This document shows positions 1 to 5,382 of a stretch of DNA of 5,538 nt, piece by piece. The position numbers and the translations under genes are program-made. The DNA is from an uncultured Oscillospiraceae bacterium (GTDB taxonomy: Bacteria; Bacillota; Clostridia; Oscillospirales; Ruminococcaceae), in the NCBI GenBank assembly GCA_934446355.1, contig CAKSEC010000030.1, forward strand, positions 1 through 5,538, read 5' to 3'. Each line of letters starts with the position of its first letter. Position 1 is the first letter of the stretch. A model generated the notes under the pieces. That model worked only from the letters and a program-made list of their open reading frames with translations. It did not search any database and was not told the origin of the DNA.

Positions 1-95
1 TCGTATCCATATACGTATATTTCTTTTTCGTCCTGCGGAATGATCTCTTTTTTACACAAGAAGTCAGCCAAACGGTTGCATATAAAGCTAATCAT
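1..95 (-). CDS. agrB: AgrB-like accessory gene regulator protein B, N-terminal fragment (runs off the left edge)
   Basis: Seen: reading leftwards from an ATG at 95-93, 31 codons stay open to the window edge. The ATG follows an AAGGTG ribosome binding site (106-101) by 5 bases. The peptide begins MISFICNRLADFL, continues with a lysine pair and reaches the segment PQDEKEIYVYGY at the edge. Known: AgrB proteins start with a short amphipathic helix followed by an acidic stretch and a tyrosine-glycine motif (pattern like D/E-x-E-I-Y-x-Y-G) just before the first membrane segments. AgrB is a membrane cysteine endopeptidase that cuts the AgrD precursor and helps form the cyclic autoinducing peptide. 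Inference: the match of start, spacing and the EIYVYGY motif points to AgrB. The catalytic histidine and cysteine and the membrane helices lie outside the window. No AgrD is seen on this side, so it may follow agrB beyond the edge. It is transcribed divergently from the giant flagellin gene. Confidence 0.68.
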   Translation of the reverse strand, partial: MISFICNRLADFLCKKEIIPQDEKEIYVYGY

Positions 96-107
96 TATAT
101 CACCTTT

Positions 108-123
108 GAGTATTAGTATACTC
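108..123. repeat. Inverted repeat over the agrB -10 region, possible operator
   Basis: GAGTAT (108-113) and ATACTC (118-123) are perfect inverted arms around a 4-base spacer. The element covers the predicted -10 box and the transcription start of the AgrB-like gene. A repressor bound here would block transcription. No regulator family is recognised from the arms, and a 6-base dyad in AT-rich DNA can arise by chance. Confidence 0.35.
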
Positions 124-144
124 CATCATATGCGTCAATGTCAA
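115..144 (-). promoter_or_regulatory. Sigma-A-type promoter of the AgrB-like gene
   Basis: Read on the minus strand there is a perfect TTGACA (144-139), an 18-base spacer and TATACT (120-115, five of six matches to TATAAT). Transcription would start near 108, giving a very short leader with the AAGGTG ribosome binding site almost at its 5' end. Position and orientation fit the gene starting at 95. Confidence 0.7.
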
Positions 145-299
145 TAGCAAAAGCGCAAGATGCAATATTTCTGCGTGAAATGCAATTGGGATTTTGGGGT
201 AACATCAGTTCGTTTGCAAATGATGACAGATCGTCTTACTATCATCGAAGATATGTCAGCGTAAACAATCAGTCGAGCGTTATAGGAGAAGCCACCTGT

Positions 300-360
300 T
301 TGAAGAAGCCCAGAATTACAACACGGATTATCTGCCATAACCATCAAAAGACTTCTTCAA
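300..360. repeat. 9-bp perfect inverted repeat with 43-base loop
   Basis: TTGAAGAAG (300-308) is the exact reverse complement of CTTCTTCAA (352-360). The 43 bases between show no further long pairing. It could close a structured RNA or be a pair of protein-binding half-sites. A 9-bp match at this distance is only mildly surprising by chance in about 380 bases. Confidence 0.35.
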
Positions 361-371
361 TATCCGAACTG

Positions 372-400
372 TTGTGGGCGCACGTATAGTGTGCCCGCAA
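372..400 (+). other. Strong 12-bp GC-rich hairpin without a T tract
   Basis: TTGTGGGCGCAC (372-383) pairs with GTGTGCCCGCAA (389-400) around the loop GTATA. Ten pairs are Watson-Crick and two are G-U pairs when read as + strand RNA. On the minus strand these two become A-C mismatches, so the fold favours a + strand transcript. No run of T follows within ten bases, so it is not a standard intrinsic terminator. It lies 59 bases upstream of the flagellin -35 box and so outside that promoter's transcript. It could end or stabilise a small upstream RNA. Confidence 0.45.
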
Positions 401-459
401 GCGGTTAAAGCGTTCTCTGATATTTTTCAGGATATTTACCAAAAATGGGTACTCAACTC

Positions 460-488
460 TTGACAAACAACCCAATATGATTTATAAT
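460..488 (+). promoter_or_regulatory. Perfect-consensus sigma-A promoter of the giant flagellin gene
   Basis: TTGACA (460-465) and TATAAT (483-488) are separated by exactly 17 bases, so every consensus position of the housekeeping promoter is met. Transcription should start near 494-496, leaving a leader of about 30 bases before the GTG at 525. No sigma-28 flagellar promoter (TAAA, about 15 bases, then a CCGATAA-like box) was found between the promoter and the gene or just upstream. Flagellins usually rely on sigma-28, so basal control here appears different. Confidence 0.88.
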
Positions 489-509
489 TAAAATGACATT
501 CTATGATTT

Positions 510-527
510 GGCGGTGAAATATCAGTG
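510..527 (+). promoter_or_regulatory. Ribosome binding site and GTG start of the flagellin
   Basis: GGCGGTGA (510-517) matches the GGAGGTGA anti-16S complement except for one C, and it sits 7 bases before the GTG at 525-527. The start is confirmed by register. Counting from this GTG, the conserved flagellin LSSG motif falls at residues 30-33, exactly as in Bacillus subtilis Hag counted from its methionine. The C also removes the GGA core that CsrA would recognise at a flagellin ribosome binding site. Confidence 0.85.
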
Positions 528-3500
528 AGCTTTGTGAACAACAACGAGGGCTTTAAGACCTGTAATAATCTGATGCGCACTAACTCAAAGCTGGCGCAGG
601 CGACGCACAGGCTAAGCTCCGGATACCGTATAAATTCTGCGGCGGACGACGCTGCAGGGCTTTCGATATCTGAAAAGCTTCGTGCGATAGACCGAGGCCT
701 GCGGCAGGGACTGCGCAACGTCAGCGACGGCATAAACTATCTTGACACCGTTGACGGCTGCGCACAGGAAATGAATAATATGCTCCACCGCCTGAAAGAA
801 ATTGCGGTGGAGGCGGCAAACGGCACCCTCGACAGTATCGACCGCAGAGCACTTGACCTTGAATACCGTCAGCTTGTCGAGGAGATAGGTCAGATGACCG
901 ATTCCGCAGAGTTCAACGGGATACCGCTGTTTGAAAGACATATGCCTGAATTTGAAAAGGACGAGGGCTTCGTGGCGCATGACGGTATCGTAAAGATAGA
1001 CGGAACTAATGATACTCTTGTTTTCGGGTATACAAAGGACGGCAAGTCATGCGAATGCACCGTAAATATACCACGTGGAAGCTATACGGTGGACGAGCTG
1101 TCAGACGTGATAGATACACTCCTGTGGGACAAGGAGCCGTCGCTGATAATCGGTGTGAACGAGGAAAAGCAGCTTACAATGCAGTGTGAAAACGGCAAGC
1201 TGGAGCACATCGGCGGAAGCGGTGCTTCGCTGTTTTACGATATCAAAATTGGCTCGTCGGACGGTTATCTGCTTGACGCAGACGAGAATATCCGCAGATA
1301 TGCAAACACTGACCAGCTCGTGTCCCGCATAAAAGAGCATTTTGAGGCACTGGACTGCCCGATAAGCGTTGAAAACGATTCGGGCAGGCTCAAATTCACT
1401 ACGCTTCAGTACGGTAAGGAATGTAAAATCAAGCTTGATACCTCTGATGTGCCAAGCGGATATATGAGATATGACCTGTTTGACGACGCAGCCCTGCGCA
1501 GGCTGTCGCCTGAAAAAACTCAGTCAGAATACAGCGCAGCTTTTATCACGAGCAGGAAAGAGCTGGGCACAAGCATAGTTATACCAGCCGGTCAGAATAA
1601 GCTCACTTTCACCGTAAAAACCGACCCAAACGGCGTTCTTTCCGACGAGGTGATGGAGTTTGAGATACCGGAGGGCGTGTACACCCGTGCAGGGCTTCAG
1701 TCCACGCTGAACGGGCTGATTGAAACAAAATACCCCTCGTTCAGGGACAAGCTCATTTTCTCCGTTGGCAGCAGGCTCTCCCTTGGTGCGGCGGGTGCTG
1801 ACGGCTGGGAAATAATCTCCGTCAGGGCGGAAAAGGATACTGCCTACAGCAGGCTGATAGAGGGCACGGTTTATTACGACAGCATTGACCGTTCACGTGC
1901 TGCCGGCAGGGAGGAGGATCTGATCTCATACGGCACCACCGACCCATCGACAGGCAGGGCAAACGTTATTTCCTCTGCGGGAAAGACCACCGAAGCTGTG
2001 AAATATACGGATTACACACCGTCCACAACGTCCGCACGGCAGGACGATCTTCTGCATTACAATTCCGCAAAGGCCGAGGCAAAGAAAGGCACGACTCAGG
2101 GAAAGAACGAGTATGACGACTGGGTAGATCCGCCGGACACCAGCTATACTCCGGCAACGCTGCGCCTGAATGACGTTCTGACGCAGTTCAGGGCGGCGGG
2201 CACGTCCATGCGGGATATCAGCTTCAGCTTCAGCCTGTATGACGCAAACAAGAAAAAGACCGAGTTCCTCGTGGATATCCCGAAAGGCTCTACTGCTGAA
2301 CAGGCGGTCGAGAAGATAAGAAGCGCACTCGGCGGCATAGCGGACCTCACGGTCGACGGCAACAGCCTTGTTTTCACCTCGACTGAAACGGGCAAGAACG
2401 TTGAGTTCTTCAATTATGGCGGAAATCTTATCAGCACTGCCTATAAAAGCAGCCTTGCTTCACGGAGCGACGCAGTTATCGACGGGGATAAGGTATACGT
2501 ACCAGCAACAATGACCCTCGGCAATGCGGGAACAAATATCCCATACACGGCTGACAGCACCAACGACCGCCTTAAATTCACCGCAGGCGGCAGAAGCTAC
2601 GATATTCGCCTTGAGCACCGCACGTATGCTTCCCTTGCAGATTTTGCGGCTGAACTGAATGCGAAGATAGCGGCGGCGGACGGCGGCAATGCGCTAACAA
2701 AGGTCACTGCAAGCGGAGGTTCTCTTAAGTTCACTGCGCCCGCAAATGGCATAAACGGAATAACTATCGACAGCTCGGGCACCTGTCCCATTAACAAGAA
2801 AAAGACGGTGACTGACGTCAAAAATTCACCTTATTATGACGAGGCTTCCGGCACAATAAAGGAACCGGCGAGCATACGTGTATCGGGTGCAGACAGCCAT
2901 TTTCCCATGACTGTCGACAGTACGAACAACACGATAACCATGGACTACACTGCGCCCGATCCCGCCGATACGTCAAGGCTCAAAACGGAGCGGCTGACCA
3001 TCACAGTTCCCGACGGAACTTACGCAAGCTGCTCGGATTATACGGACGCAATAAATGCGGCGATAGCGGCAGACCCTGCGCTCAGCGGAAAGATAAAGGC
3101 AAGCTATTCCCCGTCCGGCAGCAATAAAGGTCTGACGTTCACGACTGCTGCGGGCGGCGATAATGTTTCGCTTGGAAACCTCGGCGGCAGCTCGAAAATA
3201 AACCAGTACAAGCATACGAATACTGCTTCAGGCGGTACGGCAGTCCCCAGCGAAAACAAGGTGAAATACCCTGCGTATATAAGGAACACAAATTTCGACA
3301 CGCTGTTTAACGGCGAGGGCGTTGAGATAAACGAAACCAACGACCGTGTTTCCATCAATATTGATGGGAAGAACTACAATTTCACGCTGACGCACGGCGT
3401 TTATGCGGGAAGCACGGGAAAGAGCGACCTTGTGTCGCAGCTTAATAACGGACTTGCGGGTTCAGGCGTGACTGTCAGCAGCTCAGGCGAGCTCAGGATA

Positions 3501-5147
3501 ACCACCTCGTCAGTGGGCAGCAGTGCTTCGATCGACCTTGCGGGCGATAACACTGCACCGTATTTCAAGAGAGCGCAGAGAAGCCCCTCACTGCAGATAT
3601 CGGACAGGAATTACAGGGCGTGCAAAATAACCGGCAAACGAAGCTTTTCTTCTATCGATATAAAGGATTATTGCAGCGAGTTCACCTTTGACTATTCCGA
3701 CAATGGGAACACGCAGAAGATAACCGTGTCAGTTGCTGAGGGCACTTATACCATGCAGGAGCTTGCCGCAGCAATACAGGCGAGCATTGACGGGCAGATC
3801 GGTGCGGGTCAGCTTAAAGTAGGCGCAGGTTCGGGAAAGCTGAGCATAACAGGCGTTAAGGTCGGAAACAGCCAGTCTTTCAGGAATTTTGAGGGCAGGC
3901 TGTTCAACAGGGCGTTTCAGGATACGTCTTATTCAAACGTCAGGAACCATTCCGAAACGGTCGGCACAACGACAGGCTCGGTGGTTTCGTATATCATCGG
4001 CAGAAACGAGATGAACCCCGAAACCGAAGAAGAGATTGAAACCAACACGAACGTCATCATATATACCGGACTGAACGACAAGCTGGTCTTTGACCTTACG
4101 TACAAGGGCGATGTTTACAAGGTGGACATCACCATTCCTGCGGGCGGATATGATCCGGCAGGAATGGCGGACGCAATTCAGAAAGCGGGCAGAGAAGCCA
4201 TTGCAAATATAAAAGACGTGAACGGCGACCCGCTTCCCGCTGACTATTTTCATGCAACGATAGGTCTTGGTGCGATCGGCGTAACCGACGAGCTGAACGT
4301 CACCATACCCAGCAATGATAAGCTGATACTGAGCTATGTCCTGCCGAACAACGGCACGATAAAGAATGCGGACACAATAATCGACGGCGTGCGTGGAAGC
4401 GCAGCGTATAAGCTTTTTTATTCCGCAACGCAGTCGCCCAGACCCACCCGTGTTATCGGTAAAGCGGACCTCAGCAACGGGCTTACAATAGAAAGCGGCG
4501 TCAATGATACTCTCACCCTTGAGCTTGACGGGCAGAAGATATCCGTGACAGTGCCTGCGGGGACATACACCTGCGAGGAGCTTTCCGCAGAGTTGAACAA
4601 GCAGTACGAGCAGCTTGGCTGTATCGTCCGCACGATGGACAGCAATGACAGGCTGATGTTCTACACGACGGAAAACGGCGCATACCACATTGACAAAATA
4701 AGCGGAAACGGCTCAGACGATATGTTTTACGCCGCCGACAAGCGTGACGAGGACACAGAGATAGGCATACAATTCGGCAGGCGCACGGACAGCTATATAT
4801 GGTACAACAAGACACGTGCGGACGACCATCTCATGCGCATAAATACCACCGGCGTGACCACGGTAGAGCGAGCCTTGAAAGCGATAGACCGTATCGACTA
4901 TGCAAATGATTACCTGCTGGGCTGGCGGGCTATGGCGGGCGTCACCAGAAACCGTTCCGAGCACACATACGACCGCAATCAGGTATATATTGAGAACCTC
5001 GAAGCGGCAGATTCGGCGATACGTGACGCAGATGTGGCGAGCGAAGCTGCAGCGGCTGCCCGTCAGAAGCTTGTCATGCAGGCGCAGGGCTACATCATGG
5101 AAAGGCAGAAAGAGAATCAGAGGTCTGTGCTGGATATTATGGCGTGA
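525..5147 (+). CDS. Giant flagellin with about 1300-residue modular central insert (1540 aa)
   Basis: Flagellin is the subunit of the flagellar filament, exported unfolded by the flagellar type III apparatus. Residues 1-138 form the N-terminal D0/D1 half: LSSGYRINSAADDAAGLSIS from 30, then a HRLKEIAVEAANGT helix near 88-101 and EFNG at 129-132. Residues about 1436-1540 form the C-terminal half, with an ERALKAID helix, RNRSEHT at 1475-1481 and IRDADVASE at 1499-1507. Both ends are normal in length; usual flagellins are about 270-550 residues in total. The excess is residues about 140-1435, made of about ten related modules and one low-complexity linker. The final residues (RQKENQRSVLDIMA) lack the usual QAN-QP-VL-LL pattern. 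There are 13 cysteines, including C13 and C79 in the conserved end domain, which is odd because flagellins rarely contain any. No HExxH zinc-protease motif occurs, so it is not a flagellinolysin. No signal peptide is seen, as expected for this export route. FlgL also carries flagellin-type end domains, but the C-terminal IRDAD motif favours flagellin. The gene stands alone between its own promoter and terminator. Confidence 0.95.
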   Translation: MSFVNNNEGFKTCNNLMRTNSKLAQATHRLSSGYRINSAADDAAGLSISEKLRAIDRGLRQGLRNVSDGINYLDTVDGCAQEMNNMLHRLKEIAVEAANGTLDSIDRRALDLEYRQLVEEIGQMTDSAEFNGIPLFERHMPEFEKDEGFVAHDGIVKIDGTNDTLVFGYTKDGKSCECTVNIPRGSYTVDELSDVIDTLLWDKEPSLIIGVNEEKQLTMQCENGKLEHIGGSGASLFYDIKIGSSDGYLLDADENIRRYANTDQLVSRIKEHFEALDCPISVENDSGRLKFTTLQYGKECKIKLDTSDVPSGYMRYDLFDDAALRRLSPEKTQSEYSAAFITSRKELGTSIVIPAGQNKLTFTVKTDPNGVLSDEVMEFEIPEGVYTRAGLQSTLNGLIETKYPSFRDKLIFSVGSRLSLGAAGADGWEIISVRAEKDTAYSRLIEGTVYYDSIDRSRAAGREEDLISYGTTDPSTGRANVISSAGKTTEAVKYTDYTPSTTSARQDDLLHYNSAKAEAKKGTTQGKNEYDDWVDPPDTSYTPATLRLNDVLTQFRAAGTSMRDISFSFSLYDANKKKTEFLVDIPKGSTAEQAVEKIRSALGGIADLTVDGNSLVFTSTETGKNVEFFNYGGNLISTAYKSSLASRSDAVIDGDKVYVPATMTLGNAGTNIPYTADSTNDRLKFTAGGRSYDIRLEHRTYASLADFAAELNAKIAAADGGNALTKVTASGGSLKFTAPANGINGITIDSSGTCPINKKKTVTDVKNSPYYDEASGTIKEPASIRVSGADSHFPMTVDSTNNTITMDYTAPDPADTSRLKTERLTITVPDGTYASCSDYTDAINAAIAADPALSGKIKASYSPSGSNKGLTFTTAAGGDNVSLGNLGGSSKINQYKHTNTASGGTAVPSENKVKYPAYIRNTNFDTLFNGEGVEINETNDRVSINIDGKNYNFTLTHGVYAGSTGKSDLVSQLNNGLAGSGVTVSSSGELRITTSSVGSSASIDLAGDNTAPYFKRAQRSPSLQISDRNYRACKITGKRSFSSIDIKDYCSEFTFDYSDNGNTQKITVSVAEGTYTMQELAAAIQASIDGQIGAGQLKVGAGSGKLSITGVKVGNSQSFRNFEGRLFNRAFQDTSYSNVRNHSETVGTTTGSVVSYIIGRNEMNPETEEEIETNTNVIIYTGLNDKLVFDLTYKGDVYKVDITIPAGGYDPAGMADAIQKAGREAIANIKDVNGDPLPADYFHATIGLGAIGVTDELNVTIPSNDKLILSYVLPNNGTIKNADTIIDGVRGSAAYKLFYSATQSPRPTRVIGKADLSNGLTIESGVNDTLTLELDGQKISVTVPAGTYTCEELSAELNKQYEQLGCIVRTMDSNDRLMFYTTENGAYHIDKISGNGSDDMFYAADKRDEDTEIGIQFGRRTDSYIWYNKTRADDHLMRINTTGVTTVERALKAIDRIDYANDYLLGWRAMAGVTRNRSEHTYDRNQVYIENLEAADSAIRDADVASEAAAAARQKLVMQAQGYIMERQKENQRSVLDIMA
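981..4736 (+). repeat. Array of about ten divergent protein modules inside the flagellin
   Basis: Modules by residue: 153-240, 241-322 (second half only), 348-450, 543-642, 660-752, 781-897, 916-1016, 1020-1132, 1172-1300 and 1308-1404. The order in each is an N-D-x-L-x-F strand (TNDTLVF 161, TNDRLKF 679, LNDKLVF 1183, VNDTLTL 1326), then a polar hairpin. Next comes a P-x-G-x-Y turn (IPRGSY 182, IPEGVY 381, VPDGTY 828, VAEGTY 1070, IPAGGY 1204, VPAGTY 1343) and a short helix. A G-x-L-x-F-T strand follows (SGRLKFTT 286, GNSLVFTS 612, NKGLTFTT 867, SGELRITT 987, SGKLSITG 1103, NDRLMFYT 1374). Modules end in an aromatic cluster (SLFYD 235, YDLFD 316, KLFYS 1296, DMFYA 1399). Four also begin with a PA-x-hydrophobic signature (543, 660, 781, 916). 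Similarity is visible in protein but no long identical DNA repeat was seen, so duplication is old or modules were diversified. A compact alpha/beta fold is inferred, not shown. Confidence 0.8.
1875..2150 (+). other. Low-complexity linker within the flagellin insert (residues 451-542)
   Basis: About 92 residues rich in Thr, Ser, Asp, Glu, Lys, Ala and Gly and poor in large hydrophobics, with no module motif. It divides the array into three leading modules and seven trailing ones. Such composition suggests a flexible, exposed hinge, and the many Ser and Thr residues could take O-glycans as some clostridial flagellins do. Neither property can be proved from sequence alone. Confidence 0.55.
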
Positions 5148-5164
5148 TGTTGGGAGCGGCTGTG

Positions 5165-5184
5165 TGATAAGCTTTCAATTATCA
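5165..5184 (+). other. Small hairpin just downstream of the flagellin stop
   Basis: TGATAA (5165-5170) and TTATCA (5179-5184) pair perfectly around an 8-base loop, and a further GTG/CAC pairing is possible past a bulge. No T tract follows. It lies 18 bases after the stop codon and may shield the mRNA 3' region, but it is AT-rich and weak. The rest of 5148-5266 shows no gene. Confidence 0.25.
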
Positions 5185-5266
5185 GTCACTCAAAGGACGT
5201 GGAAGGAATGAACTGCTGAAACCGCACTATAACGCTCCTTTCCGTCTATGGATATTGAAACAGGTG

Positions 5267-5316
5267 AAAACCCGCTCCCTGAGCCGATTTAAGGCTGGGG
5301 AGCGGGTTGTTTTTCT
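5267..5316 (+). terminator. Strong intrinsic terminator of the flagellin transcript
   Basis: AACCCGCTCCC (5269-5279) pairs perfectly with GGGAGCGGGTT (5298-5308). Inside, AGCC (5282-5285) pairs with GGCT (5293-5296) around a 7-base loop. A T tract (5310-5314) follows on the + strand. On the minus strand the stem is followed by TTTT, so it may also stop transcription arriving from the convergent gene. It lies about 120 bases after the flagellin stop, and no gene lies between, which supports a single-gene transcript. Confidence 0.92.
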
Positions 5317-5331
5317 ATTCAGCAGCTACAT

Positions 5332-5349
5332 AAAAAGCTTGCTGCAAGC
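5332..5349 (-). terminator. Weak intrinsic terminator of the convergent gene
   Basis: Read on the minus strand, GCTTG and CAAGC form a 5-bp stem with a 3-base loop, followed directly by TTTTT (5336-5332). The stem is short, but it lies 34 bases after the stop of the minus-strand gene, where a terminator is expected. The stronger hairpin at 5269-5308 would back it up. Confidence 0.45.
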
Positions 5350-5382
5350 AGGCAGAAATAATATTCCCTGCAGTGCTGCGGG

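Larger units (their letters stand above)
145..459. other. Intergenic region between divergent promoters, no convincing gene
   Basis: This stretch separates the -35 boxes of the two divergent genes. A + strand reading frame from 138 to 389 exists, but its ATG lies inside the agrB promoter, has no ribosome binding site, and its product resembles no protein I know. The minus-strand frame at 141-347 is likewise unsupported. No AgrD-like precursor was found in either strand. No c-di-GMP riboswitch core was recognised, although such switches often precede clostridial flagellar genes. The two structures that stand out are the inverted repeat at 300-360 and the hairpin at 372-400, listed separately. 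The length is more than two simple promoters need, so it may hold regulator sites or a small RNA. Confidence 0.5.

Noticed and set aside
214..242. Possible + strand promoter TTGCAA-17-TACTAT that could drive a small RNA ending at the 372-400 hairpin
   Set aside because: Only four of six matches in each box, which is expected by chance in AT-rich DNA.
141..347. Minus-strand frame of 68 codons upstream of agrB
   Set aside because: No ribosome binding site, it ends inside the agrB promoter, and the composition is unlike a real protein.
138..389. Small + strand reading frame of 83 codons, and an internal TTG start at 300 after GGAG giving a 29-residue peptide with one cysteine, considered as an AgrD-like precursor
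   Set aside because: The ATG lies inside the agrB promoter with no ribosome binding site; the GGAG to TTG spacing is about 11 bases; the peptide lacks the amphipathic leader, the core context and the acidic C-terminal tail of AgrD.
145..524. c-di-GMP or other riboswitch ahead of the flagellin
   Set aside because: The conserved core sequences were not found, and most of the region lies upstream of the predicted transcription start; the leader is only about 30 bases.
3933..4688. Long minus-strand frame of 251 codons inside the flagellin gene
   Set aside because: It is the antisense shadow of the flagellin coding sequence, with no ribosome binding site and no recognisable protein features.
981..4736. 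Recent tandem DNA duplication or a CRISPR-like array
   Set aside because: The repeats are visible only in the protein; no long identical or regularly spaced identical DNA units were seen.
525..5147. Flagellinolysin, a flagellin with a zinc metalloprotease in its variable region
   Set aside because: No HExxH motif occurs anywhere in the 1540 residues.
4900..5211. + strand frame overlapping the flagellin 3' end
   Set aside because: Out-of-frame shadow of the conserved C-terminal flagellin domain, rich in Arg, Trp and Cys, with no start signal.
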